Shown: one piece after another, positions 16,621 to 23,916 of the stretch
Numbering within the stretch: position 1 is the stretch's first letter
How the letters are laid out: each line of letters starts with the position of its first letter
Source of the DNA: Mycolicibacterium chubuense NBB4
GTDB lineage: Bacteria > Actinomycetota > Actinomycetes > Mycobacteriales > Mycobacteriaceae
Reading direction: 5' to 3'
Length of the DNA: 64,000 bases
Assembly: GCF_000266905.1 (NCBI RefSeq)
Contig: NC_018027.1
Location: 4,340,001-4,404,000, forward strand
Notes under the pieces: generated by a model
Database searches by the model: none
What the model was told of the DNA's origin: nothing
Seen by the model: only the letters and a program-made list of their open reading frames with translations
Translations under genes and position numbers: made by a program

Positions 16621-16730
16621 CGACGACCATGGCCGCCGCTGATCCTACGACCGCCCCCAGGCAGACCCGTGCAGTACTCGTCCCCCGCGAGCTCGATGCC
16701 GGTTGTTGCCAGCAGACCGCGCAGCGCCGC

Positions 16731-17042
16731 TCAGCTCGTCGGCGGCTCGTACGGCGCCTCCGGATTGGCTCGGTGCCAATCCAATTGCTTCTTCTGCTCT
16801 TTGCGATGACGCAGGGCCAGCCAGAGCAGACCGCTCGGAATGAGGATCACGGCGAGGATCACGCCGACGACGCCGGCGGGCCGGGATCCGTTGGCGAAGG
16901 AGAACAAACCGATCGCCAACGTGAGGACGCCGAGGCCGGTCAAGATCAGCCCTGGCGCGTTCGCTCCCGCTTTGACGGTCTCGCCCGCGTGCTGACGGTA
17001 GGTCCGGGCGTGGTCGACGGGGTCGTGCGAGTTGTCAGGCAT
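16731..17042 (-). CDS. UsfY-like small membrane protein
   Basis: 103 aa. It starts MPDNSHDPVDHARTYRQHAGET, close to the DPVDH-RTT-AGE opening I recall for mycobacterial UsfY (the gene upstream of the sigF operon in M. tuberculosis). Two hydrophobic helices follow (PGLILTGLGVLTLAIGLFSF and AGVVGVILAVILIPSGLLWL), then a basic tail. The start at 17042 fits the homologous N-terminus. Function is unknown; linkage to SigF is from the family. It follows the broken flavodoxin remnant on the same strand. Confidence 0.55.
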   Translation of the reverse strand: MPDNSHDPVDHARTYRQHAGETVKAGANAPGLILTGLGVLTLAIGLFSFANGSRPAGVVGVILAVILIPSGLLWLALRHRKEQKKQLDWHRANPEAPYEPPTS

Positions 17043-17072
17043 GCGCTCTCCTCTCGCGGTCAATCTCGGGCG

Positions 17073-17470
17073 TTATTCGTACGGCGGGTAGTGCGAGTCG
17101 CGCAGCACCCGCGCAAGGTGGACGGCGTCGCGGGCGACCGTCGCGTTCGTCGACGCCACCGCTTCCGGCACCTCGTCGAGATCCTTGTAGTCGGTGGATC
17201 CCATCGCGTGGTCGTTCCAGTACGTGGACCCCTTCGCGGGGATGGTGTAGCCCACGTCGTCGAGCGCCTGAAACAGGTCGGCGACGATCTTGGGGCGCCG
17301 TCCTCGTTGCCGACGACGCTGACGACGGCCACCTTGCCCGCCATGGCGGGCCGGCCTTGCTCCTCTTTGTTCGACAGCTCCGCATCCTGCAGATGAGTCC
17401 CAGCGCGCTCATGGGTGTGGTGCCGGCTGCCATGTCTGGCCCATTCCCGACGGGGTCGCCACACCAAACG
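17073..17470 (-). pseudogene. Frameshifted and truncated flavodoxin / NADPH-FMN-reductase-like gene
   Basis: On the minus strand the pieces of one protein lie in successive frames: DAELSNKEEQGRPAMAGK and VAVVSVVGNEDGAP, then after a 1-nt shift KIVADLFQALDDV and GYTIPAKGSTYWNDHAMGST, ending DAVHLARVLRDSHYPPYE at 17073. The order and motifs fit the C-terminal half of flavodoxin-family reductases. The FMN-binding N-terminal half is missing. It cannot make a working enzyme unless the shift is a sequencing error. Confidence 0.7.
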
Positions 17471-17586
17471 ACCGTTGACACCGGCTAATACATGACACAA
17501 CCGTCACCGCCGCGGCACGTCGCCGGAGTTTAGACCCGCGCCTCGCGGGCACCACACTGTCCACACCGAGTATGGGAGGTCCGTCC

Positions 17587-17769
17587 ATGAGCGAGCCGCA
17601 TTCCGAGAAGGCTGAATCCGACGTCGAGCCCGATCCCAAAGTCGCCGGATCGCGGGCCGACGACGACACCGACGATCCTTCCGACGGCCCTTACGTCGGC
17701 CGGGCAAGCTCGGACGACGACATCGACACCGAAGAATCAGGGGCGGAGGCCCGCAGTCAGCGGGGCTGA
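17587..17769 (+). CDS. Small acidic hypothetical protein
   Basis: 60 aa, strongly acidic (DDDTDD, SDDDIDTEESG) and apparently unstructured. The start is set by GGGAGG 7 nt upstream. Upstream, GTTT (about 17529) and GGGCA spaced 15 bp apart resemble a weak SigF-type promoter. No family was recognised. Its 3' end runs into a set of tandem hairpins. Confidence 0.6.
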   Translation: MSEPHSEKAESDVEPDPKVAGSRADDDTDDPSDGPYVGRASSDDDIDTEESGAEARSQRG

Positions 17770-17822
17770 CGATTCGACACAGTCAGCGGGGCTGACGATC
17801 GGATACCGTCAGCGGAGCTGAC
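17756..17822. repeat. Three hairpin repeats at exact 26-bp spacing
   Basis: GTCAGC-GGG-GCTGAC occurs at 17756-17770 and 17782-17796, and the variant GTCAGC-GGA-GCTGAC at 17808-17822. Each has perfect 6-bp arms. They fill the gap between two convergent genes and probably act as a bidirectional terminator or mRNA-stabilising array. Confidence 0.75.
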
Positions 17823-17828
17823 TAAACC

Positions 17829-18194
17829 TCAGCTGTCCCAGGGCGGTGTGTCGTCCATCTTCGAGTAGTACTTCGCCAGATGGCTTTTGACCCGGTCGAT
17901 GTCGTCCTTCGGCAGGTCGATCCCGCCTCGGGATCCCTGCATGACTGCGGCCGCGGCCATCACGCCACGCGGCACGGCCTTCAGCTTCCCGTCGATCACG
18001 TCGGCGATCAACAGCTTGTAGGCGGTGAAGTTGTCCTTCTTGTCGTGGTCGTACCAGACGTGCGCGTTGCGATACTTCTCGTTCGGTTCGTCCGTGGCGT
18101 CGGCCCACTGCCGGACGCGCTTCTCGGCGGCGCTGCCATCCCAATCGCGGTCACGGTCCGCCAGCGGCAGATCCTGAAATGCCGTCACCGACAT
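17829..18194 (-). CDS. Conserved hypothetical, phage-associated type
   Basis: 121 aa, soluble and charged. The layout ADRDRDWDGSAAEKRVRQWA, NEKYRNAHVWYDHDKKDNFTAYKLLIADVIDGKLKAVPRG, then AAAAVMQGSRGGIDLP and VKSHLAKYYSKM recurs in proteins I associate with actinobacterial genomes and phage head regions. No enzymatic motif is seen. It lies 15 bp downstream of the DUF7218-type gene on the same strand, so likely co-transcribed. Confidence 0.6.
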   Translation of the reverse strand: MSVTAFQDLPLADRDRDWDGSAAEKRVRQWADATDEPNEKYRNAHVWYDHDKKDNFTAYKLLIADVIDGKLKAVPRGVMAAAAVMQGSRGGIDLPKDDIDRVKSHLAKYYSKMDDTPPWDS

Positions 18195-18209
18195 GAGCTC
18201 CTCCAGGGG

Positions 18210-18467
18210 TCAGTGGTTGCGCAGTTTCGTGATCAGCTTGTCCTTGGTCAGGCTCGAATAGCCGGTGATTCCCAGCTCCTTGGCGCGCTTCTTGAGGTCT
18301 CCGACGCTCCAGTCGTCGTAGGAGCCGGACTGCCCGCCCTTGCGGCCGACCGACGACTTGCCGCGCGCGGCCGCCGCGTTGGAGATCCGCGCCGCCTTCT
18401 CTTTGGAATTTCCCTCGCGGCGAAGGTCCTCGTACATCTTCTCGCTCTTGATCGATGAGTTCGGCAT
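18210..18467 (-). CDS. DUF7218-type protein with SAP/Rho-N-like C-terminus
   Basis: 85 aa, basic. The N-terminus MPNSSIKSEKMYEDLRREGNSKEKAARISNAAA matches a small actinobacterial family; the C-terminus DDWSVGDLKKRAKELGITGYSSLTKDKLITKLRNH is a helix-extended-helix of the SAP/Rho N-terminal kind, which binds nucleic acid. The start at 18467 is used because GGGAGG precedes it and the longer frame is unconserved. It sits between topoisomerase IB and the 17829 gene on the same strand. A chromatin or DNA-repair link is inference. Confidence 0.7.
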   Translation of the reverse strand: MPNSSIKSEKMYEDLRREGNSKEKAARISNAAAARGKSSVGRKGGQSGSYDDWSVGDLKKRAKELGITGYSSLTKDKLITKLRNH

Positions 18468-18530
18468 ACACCTACCTCCCTTGTTGATCCGCTGACAATC
18501 GGTTTTCCACGCCTGCCGGCGAACAAACAC

Positions 18531-19550
18531 CTACTTGCTCGCGATCCGGCGGATGAGGTTTCGGGTGGCCTTCTCGACGATCGCCTGCGCGTCGTCGGGG
18601 TTTTTCATCTTGGCCGCCCGCCGGGTGGCGGCCGCTATGGTGACGCCGCGTTCGTAGCCCACGACGACCCGCGGGTCGACGTAGGACGCCCGCGCCACCG
18701 CCGGAGTGTTGCCGAGTTCCTGGGAGACCTCCTTCATCACCGCCGAGGCGGCCCGCTTGACCGCCGTCTTCGACGTCGGCTCCTTGGCATCGGCGAAAGC
18801 GGCGGCGGCCAGCACCGTGCCGTGCCAGGTGCGCAGATCCTTCACGCTGAACTCGTCGCCGACCAGTTCCTTGAACCGAGTGTTGAGATCATCGGCGCGG
18901 ACATCGACCCAGCTACCGGAGTTGCTGCGACACACCAGAAGTCGTTCCGTGCGCTCGTTGCGCCGCATCAACGAGCGCACGGCCCGCACGACCTCGGGGT
19001 CGTCCACCTCGACGGTGCGCTGCACCCCGCTCTTGGCGGGATAGTCGAACTCGACGGCATTCTTCTTCAGCGTCACGTGCTCGCACAGCAGTGTCGCCAG
19101 CCCGTAGTGCTCGTGCTCCTCGGCGGACTGCTCACCCCCTGCGCGGAAGTACCCGCGGTCGAGCAACTGCAGGGCCAGCGCCAGCACCCGGTCCCGGGTC
19201 AGGCCGCGCCCCGCCAGATCCGCCGCGATCTGCGTGCGCCATTCGGGCAGCCGTGCCGAGAGTTCGAGCACGCGGTCGAATTTCTCCTCGGCGCGCTCCT
19301 GCTGCCACCGCTCGTGGTAGAGGTACTGCCGTCGTCCGGCGGCGTCGGTGCCGACGGCCTGGATGTGCCCGTTCGGCCTGGGGCTGATCCACACGTTCTT
19401 CCACGCCGGGGGGATGACCAGGTCCTTGATCCGCTGAGCGGTGTCCGGATCGGACAGCAGTTCACCGTCGGGACCGTAGAAGGCAAACCCTTTACCGCGA
19501 CGTTTCCTGACGATGCCGGGGGTGTCGAGCTTGCTACGAGTGAGCCGCAC
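18531..19550 (-). CDS. DNA topoisomerase IB (poxvirus-like)
   Basis: 339 aa. Relaxes supercoils via a 3'-phosphotyrosine. Landmarks: N-terminal RKRRGKGFAFYGPDGELL, VIPPAWKNVWISP, KNAVEFDYPAKSG, VKDLRTWHGTVLAA (catalytic Arg/His region) and ARASYVDPRV with the nucleophile Tyr at about 290. Length is usual for bacterial TopIB. A GGGTAG at 19591-19596 (minus strand) with GGTGT 16 bp upstream is a plausible, imperfect SigF promoter. Neighbours are small nucleic-acid-binding-like proteins and stress genes. Confidence 0.9.
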   Translation of the reverse strand: MRLTRSKLDTPGIVRKRRGKGFAFYGPDGELLSDPDTAQRIKDLVIPPAWKNVWISPRPNGHIQAVGTDAAGRRQYLYHERWQQERAEEKFDRVLELSARLPEWRTQIAADLAGRGLTRDRVLALALQLLDRGYFRAGGEQSAEEHEHYGLATLLCEHVTLKKNAVEFDYPAKSGVQRTVEVDDPEVVRAVRSLMRRNERTERLLVCRSNSGSWVDVRADDLNTRFKELVGDEFSVKDLRTWHGTVLAAAAFADAKEPTSKTAVKRAASAVMKEVSQELGNTPAVARASYVDPRVVVGYERGVTIAAATRRAAKMKNPDDAQAIVEKATRNLIRRIASK

Positions 19551-19590
19551 TGCCGGGCACCTCTGAGGACGGGATTCTCACTGCCCGGGA

Positions 19591-19617
19591 CTACCCGCTC
19601 AGGCGCCCTACTACACC
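19591..19617 (-). promoter_or_regulatory. Possible SigF-type promoter for topoisomerase IB
   Basis: Minus strand: GGTGT (19617-19613), 16-nt spacer, GGGTAG (19596-19591). One mismatch to the GGTTT-N15/17-GGGTA pattern; 41 bp upstream of the start. Confidence 0.4.
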
Positions 19618-19628
19618 ATCGGTGCTGC

Positions 19629-20810
19629 TCAGGGCTGCAAAATCACCTTCACCGCGCCGTCTTGCTTCTTCTGGAAGATCTCGTAGGCGTGCGGCGCCTC
19701 GTCCAACGGCACGACATGGGTCGCGAAGGTGTCCACACCGAGCGGGTCCGAGTCGGTCAGCAAAGGCATGATGTCGTCGACCCACTTCTTGACGTTCGCC
19801 TGGCCCATCCGTACCTGGAGCTGCTTGTCGAACAACGTCAGCATCGGCAACGGGTCGGCCATGCCGCCGTAGACGCCGATCAGGGACAGCGTTCCACCCC
19901 GGCGCACGCAGTCGATCGCCGAATACAACGCGCCGAGCCGATCGACGCCGGCCTTCTGCATCAACGGCTTGCCGAGGAAGTCCGGCAGGAACGACGCCGC
20001 CGTCTGCATACCCTGGGCCACGGGCGAACCGTGCGCCTCCATGCCGACGGCGTCGATCACCGAATCGCTGCCGCGGCCGTTGGTCAGCGAGCGCACCGCG
20101 TCGCCGAGCGAGCCGTTGACATCGCGCAGGTCGATGGTCTGGATACCCCGCGCGGCGGCGCGATCGAGGCGCTCCTGCACGAGGTCCACCGCGAACACCT
20201 GATAGCCGTGGTGCTGTGCGATCCGGGCGGCCATGTCGCCGATGGGACCCAGACCCAGCACGGTGACGGTGCCGCCGTCGGGAACGGAGGCGTATTCGAC
20301 TGCCTGCCAGGCCGTCGGCAACACATCGGACAGGTAGACGAAGCGCGAATCCGGCGGCCCGTCGGGCACTTTGATGTGGGTGAACTGCGCCTGCGGCACC
20401 CGCAGGTACTCGGCCTGCCCTCCGGGCACCGAGCCGTAGAGCTCGGAGTAGCCGAACAACGCAGCACCCATCCCGTGATCGCGAACCTGCGTCGTCTCAC
20501 ACTGGGTGTAGAGCTGCTGGTCGCACATGAAGCAGTGACCGCAGGAGATCTGGAACGGGATGACCACCCGGTCCCCGACGGCGAGGTCGCTGACCTGCGC
20601 ACCCACCTCACGGACAATGCCCATGGGCTCGTGGCCGATGATGTCGCCCTCCTTCATGAAGGCGCCGAGCACCTCGTAGAGGTGCAGGTCGGACCCGCAG
20701 ATGTTGGTCGAGGTGATCTCGATGATCGCGTCCGTCGGCTCTTCGATCTTGGGGTCGGCGACGTTGTCCACGCGGACGTCCCGTTTGCCGTGCCAGGTGA
20801 CTGCCTTCAT
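19629..20810 (-). CDS. Zinc-dependent alcohol dehydrogenase, formaldehyde-dehydrogenase-like
   Basis: 393 aa medium-chain dehydrogenase. Visible: catalytic zinc site NICGSDLHLYE ... GHEPMG, the structural-zinc segment CGHCFMCDQQLYTQC, and the NAD-binding VTVLGLGPIGDMAARIAQ. The extended form with long C-terminal insertions resembles glutathione-independent formaldehyde dehydrogenases. The start at 20810 follows the consensus MKAVTWHG opening, with AGAGGA upstream. A strong SigF-type promoter lies 39 bp ahead, and a divergent hemerythrin gene has its own. Likely aldehyde detoxification under stress; the substrate is inferred from family only. Confidence 0.85.
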   Translation of the reverse strand: MKAVTWHGKRDVRVDNVADPKIEEPTDAIIEITSTNICGSDLHLYEVLGAFMKEGDIIGHEPMGIVREVGAQVSDLAVGDRVVIPFQISCGHCFMCDQQLYTQCETTQVRDHGMGAALFGYSELYGSVPGGQAEYLRVPQAQFTHIKVPDGPPDSRFVYLSDVLPTAWQAVEYASVPDGGTVTVLGLGPIGDMAARIAQHHGYQVFAVDLVQERLDRAAARGIQTIDLRDVNGSLGDAVRSLTNGRGSDSVIDAVGMEAHGSPVAQGMQTAASFLPDFLGKPLMQKAGVDRLGALYSAIDCVRRGGTLSLIGVYGGMADPLPMLTLFDKQLQVRMGQANVKKWVDDIMPLLTDSDPLGVDTFATHVVPLDEAPHAYEIFQKKQDGAVKVILQP

Positions 20811-20848
20811 GATCCTCTTTCCTCTGCTGACCGCTTCGCGTTGGTGTG

Positions 20849-20873
20849 CTACCCGGCGCCGGAGGATCCAAAC
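20849..20873 (-). promoter_or_regulatory. SigF-type promoter for the zinc dehydrogenase
   Basis: Minus strand: GTTT (20873-20870), 15-nt spacer, GGGTAG (20854-20849). Matches the mycobacterial SigF consensus and points at the 20810 start. Confidence 0.7.
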
Positions 20874-20898
20874 GCGCGCTTCGGCACGCCCGCTTGAC

Positions 20899-20924
20899 GT
20901 TTTCGCCCGCGCTGACCCGGGTAT
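20899..20924 (+). promoter_or_regulatory. SigF-type promoter for the hemerythrin gene
   Basis: GTTT (20899-20902), 16-nt spacer, GGGTAT (20919-20924), about 72 bp before the GTG start. It lies back to back with the dehydrogenase promoter. Confidence 0.7.
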
Positions 20925-20995
20925 CGACAGCACGGCGTGGGTCCCTCGTGGATCCGCCCTACAGCCCAAAGACCAACTGCAGCACGGAGGTTCAC

Positions 20996-21562
20996 GTGAC
21001 CGCACCCAACGTTTCGTCCGCGAAAGACGTCGTCGACTACCTCACCGCACAGCACGAGAGCATCAAGTCACTGTTCATCGAGACTCTCGACGCGGCCGAC
21101 GCGGAAACCCGGGAACAGGCGTTCACCCGCCTGCGCACCATGCTGGCTGTGCACGAAACCGCCGAGGAGATGGTCGTGCACCCGCGGGTGCGGCGCAAAG
21201 TCGAGGGCGGCACACAGATCGCCGACGACCGCCTCGCCGAGGAGCACGACGCGAAGGTCCAGCTGGCCGACATCGAGAAGCTGCCCATCGACAGTGCCGA
21301 GTTCAGCAAGGCACTGATCCATCTGCAGGCCGCCGTTCTGGAACACGCCCAGCACGAAGAGGAACTCGAGTTCACCGCACTGGAGTCCACGCTCGATGCC
21401 GACGAGCTCGCCAAGCTGGCCGAGGCGGTCGCCGTCGCCGAGCGCATCGCCCCGACCCACCCACACCCCGGCGTCGAGTCCGCGGCCGCGAACTTCGCTG
21501 CCGGGCCGTTCGCGTCGATGGTCGACCGGGCGCGGGACGCCCTCGGCGGATTCTTCAAGTAG
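20996..21562 (+). CDS. Hemerythrin HHE-domain protein
   Basis: 188 aa. Four-helix di-iron domain with ligands in the expected order: TAQHESIKSLF, LAVHETAEEMVVHP, AEEHDAK and LEHAQHEEELEF. Such proteins bind O2, NO or peroxide, and mycobacterial ones affect oxidative-stress tolerance. The GTG at 20996 has CGGAGG 5 nt upstream; an upstream frame extension is unconserved. The clear SigF-type promoter places it in the general stress response. Confidence 0.88.
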   Translation: MTAPNVSSAKDVVDYLTAQHESIKSLFIETLDAADAETREQAFTRLRTMLAVHETAEEMVVHPRVRRKVEGGTQIADDRLAEEHDAKVQLADIEKLPIDSAEFSKALIHLQAAVLEHAQHEEELEFTALESTLDADELAKLAEAVAVAERIAPTHPHPGVESAAANFAAGPFASMVDRARDALGGFFK

Positions 21563-21576
21563 GGCCCTGAATCGGC

Positions 21577-22431
21577 TCAGCCGGGAAGTGTTTCCCCGCC
21601 GATCGGGGCGAGCACCTCACCGCTGTAGTACGACGACAGTCGGCCGGCCGCGAAGAACACGTAGGACGGCGCGATCTCGTCGGGCTGGGCAGCGCGACCC
21701 ATCGGCACCTGCTCGCCGAAGTTCTCCGTCTTCTCGGCGCCCATGGTCGCCGGGATCAGCGGCGTCCACACCGGGCCCGGCGCCACGCAGTTGACGCGGA
21801 TCTTGCGGGGCGCCAGCGACTGCGCCAGCGAGTAGGTCAACGCGTGCACTGCGCCTTTGGTCGCCGAATAGTCGATGAGCGACTTGTTGCCGCGCAGGCC
21901 GTTGATCGAGCCGGTGTTGATGATGGCCGATCCGTCGGGCAGGTGCCTCAGCGCTGCCTTGGTGACGTGGAAGAAGCTGTCGATGTTGACGGAGAACGTG
22001 CGGCGCCACTGCTCGTCGGTGATCTCGGTCAGATCGGACACCGGCGATTGGAACGCCGCATTGTTGACCAGAATGTCAAGTCCACCAAGCACTTCGACGG
22101 TCTGCTCGACGATCGACCGGCAGTGCTCCGGGTCGGCGAGGTCTCCTGCGAAGTCCGCGCCGCGCTGCCCGGCCGCCTCGATCAGCGACAAGGTGTGCGT
22201 CGCGTCGTCCTGCTCGTCGAGGTAGGCGATGGCGACGTCGGCGCCCTCTTTGGCGAACGCGACGGCGACGGCCCGGCCGATCCCCGAGTCCCCGCCGGTG
22301 ATCAGCGCTCGCTTGCCGGCCAGCAGCCCGGTTCCGATGTAATCGCGCATCTCGTCACGCGGCCGGTCCGCCATGTCGGCCGTGTGGCCGGGGTACGGGA
22401 TCACCGCATCCGGTGTCACGTCGTCTGTCAT
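21577..22431 (-). CDS. Short-chain dehydrogenase (YhxC/YghA-like)
   Basis: 284 aa. SDR motifs: cofactor loop ALITGGDSGIGRAVA, NNAA in ILVNNAAFQ, catalytic TGSINGLRG and YSATKGAV. The N-terminal 40 residues (PYPGHTADMADRPRDEMRDYIG) are typical of the stress-associated YhxC/YghA branch whose members are NAD(P)-dependent with unknown physiological substrate. The start at 22431 has GGGAGG upstream. A SigF-type promoter lies 38 bp ahead, overlapping the stop of the upstream DUF6328 gene. Confidence 0.85.
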   Translation of the reverse strand: MTDDVTPDAVIPYPGHTADMADRPRDEMRDYIGTGLLAGKRALITGGDSGIGRAVAVAFAKEGADVAIAYLDEQDDATHTLSLIEAAGQRGADFAGDLADPEHCRSIVEQTVEVLGGLDILVNNAAFQSPVSDLTEITDEQWRRTFSVNIDSFFHVTKAALRHLPDGSAIINTGSINGLRGNKSLIDYSATKGAVHALTYSLAQSLAPRKIRVNCVAPGPVWTPLIPATMGAEKTENFGEQVPMGRAAQPDEIAPSYVFFAAGRLSSYYSGEVLAPIGGETLPG

Positions 22432-22468
22432 TGCGCCTCCCGAGATGGTCGGATGTCCACGGCGCGGC

Positions 22469-22493
22469 GTACCCCCGGGATCCGGGCCGAAAC
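22469..22493 (-). promoter_or_regulatory. SigF-type promoter for the SDR gene
   Basis: Minus strand: GTTT (22493-22490), 15-nt spacer, GGGTAC (22474-22469), just at the end of the preceding coding sequence. Confidence 0.65.
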
Positions 22494-23008
22494 TACGGCG
22501 CAGGCGTTGGACGACTGCCCAGCCGCATGCCCAGCGGGAGCGCCAACCAGAACCCGGCGAACAGCACGAGCGCGGCCCCGCCGGCGACCAGTGCCGGGCG
22601 CAACCCGGCAACCGCGTCGAAGATGATCACGGTCATCCCGATCACCGCGGAGCCGAGCAGCAGCAGCCCGGTGATCGCGCACCGGTGCGCCGCCGACACC
22701 AAGATCGCGAGCCGGTGCCGGCGGAACAGGATGCGGTGCATCCCCACGGGCGCGATGAGCAGTGCCGTCGACAGCACCGCGGCCGACACCGTGGCGAGGT
22801 AGACGTTCTGCATAGCGTCGTCGAGCTTGTCGAAGCGCTGCTGGAAGGGCAATGTCAGCAGAAAGCCGGTCAGCAGCTGCACACCGGTCTGCACGACCCG
22901 CAACTCCTGAAGCAGGCTGGCCCAATTGCGGTCCAGCCGTTCGGTTTCGGTCTCTTTGCGCTCACGGCTGTTCCAGCGCTGATCCTCTTCCGGATGGTCG
23001 ACATCCAT
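22493..23008 (-). CDS. DUF6328-family membrane protein
   Basis: 171 aa. A charged N-terminus (MDVDHPEEDQRWNSRERKETETERLDRNW) is followed by four hydrophobic helices, with the family stretch LRVVQTGVQLLTGFLLTLPFQQRFDKL and a later PVGMHRILFRRHRLAILV. Function unknown. It is upstream of the SDR on the same strand, but the SDR has its own promoter. Confidence 0.7.
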   Translation of the reverse strand: MDVDHPEEDQRWNSRERKETETERLDRNWASLLQELRVVQTGVQLLTGFLLTLPFQQRFDKLDDAMQNVYLATVSAAVLSTALLIAPVGMHRILFRRHRLAILVSAAHRCAITGLLLLGSAVIGMTVIIFDAVAGLRPALVAGGAALVLFAGFWLALPLGMRLGSRPTPAP

Positions 23009-23045
23009 CGGCTGATCTTCTCATCGCTGTCAACGGCGCCGCCCA

Positions 23046-23070
23046 GGTTTGGCCATGTGACACAGGGGTA
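23046..23070 (+). promoter_or_regulatory. SigF-type promoter for the DUF4235 gene
   Basis: GGTTT (23046-23050), 15-nt spacer, GGGTA (23066-23070), 31 bp before the ATG. Best match to the consensus in the window. Confidence 0.75.
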
Positions 23071-23101
23071 GAAACACGCTGGTGAACCCCTGGGAGGCAC
23101 G

Positions 23102-23377
23102 ATGAGCAGAATCTCGAAGACCTTGTACACGCCGCTGTCGGTCGTCATGGGCGTCGGCGGCGGCCTGCTGGCGGGCCAGATCTTCGGCCAGATCTGGAAG
23201 CGCATCGGGGAGAACGATCCCGAGCCGCCCGATCCGAAGGACCTGAACTCCTCGACGGCCACCGTGTTGACCGCGGCAGCCATCCAGGGCCTGATCGTCG
23301 GGCTCGTCCGGGCGGGCCTGCAACGCGCGGGCGCGCGCGGGTACCAGGCCGTGACCAACGAGCCGCCTCCGGCCTGA
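23102..23377 (+). CDS. DUF4235 small membrane protein
   Basis: 91 aa. It has LSVVMGVGGGLLAGQIFGQIWKRIG, DPKDLNSSTATVLTAAAIQGLIVGLVRA and a terminal RAGARGYQAVT, the DUF4235 pattern (two glycine-rich helices). Role unknown. Its SigF-type promoter and neighbours suggest a general-stress function in the envelope. GGGAGG precedes the ATG. Confidence 0.8.
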   Translation: MSRISKTLYTPLSVVMGVGGGLLAGQIFGQIWKRIGENDPEPPDPKDLNSSTATVLTAAAIQGLIVGLVRAGLQRAGARGYQAVTNEPPPA

Positions 23378-23441
23378 AGGTCATAGCTTTTCCACAGCTC
23401 ACCGTGAGTAACCTCTTAGTCCGGCACCGCACCGTGGAGGC

Positions 23442-23702
23442 ATGGCAAGCACGATCAACGCTCGGCAGGGCACCGGCGACGGTTCTCGCGACACCCGCCT
23501 GCTCGGCTGCGCCGCGATGCTCGCGCTGTCGGCGAGTCTCGCGGTGATGCTGTTGGCCACGCCCGGTTCCGTCCCGGCCCCCGCGTACTGGTTCGCCTCT
23601 TCGGTCGCTCTCGCCGTCGCACTGGCGGTACTGGTGCTCGGCGAGCGCTCCTGGGATCGCATGGTCGCCAGCGCGCAGGCGGCGGGCCTGGTCGGGCGCT
23701 GA
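23442..23702 (+). CDS. Small two-helix membrane protein, unknown
   Basis: 86 aa with helices LLGCAAMLALSASLAVMLLA and YWFASSVALAVALAVLVLG and a short cytoplasmic end. The start ATG has GTGGAGG 4-5 nt upstream. It occupies the place upstream of kdpD where kdpF would sit divergently in M. tuberculosis, but it is longer than KdpF (about 30 aa), is on the same strand as kdpD and shows no resemblance. No family was recognised. Confidence 0.55.
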   Translation: MASTINARQGTGDGSRDTRLLGCAAMLALSASLAVMLLATPGSVPAPAYWFASSVALAVALAVLVLGERSWDRMVASAQAAGLVGR

Positions 23703-23916
23703 GCCCAGCCGTCCGGCAGCGGCATCGCGCGCCCCGCGATGCCGCCGGATCGTCGACCTCGCAACGCAATCCGATGCCTCGAGGCGTGGTGACCGTTGCC
23801 GGCCGGGTGCCGACGAGTCCGCGGGTGTCAAGAAACCGTCAAGGCCCGGCACGTCGGGCTTCCCGGGCGTTACGTTGGGTGCGCAGCCGATCCACGGGTG
23901 CGTGAAGGAAGTGGGA

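Noticed and set aside
17756..17822. CRISPR array
   Set aside because: Units are 15-bp palindromes with 11-nt spacers of related sequence; no cas genes. No CRISPR was seen elsewhere.
18822..20897. 691-codon plus-strand frame across topoisomerase IB and the dehydrogenase
   Set aside because: Runs antisense through two well-supported genes; no motifs.
23442..23702. kdpF
   Set aside because: 86 aa with two helices and on the kdpD strand; KdpF is about 30 aa with one helix and belongs to kdpFABC.
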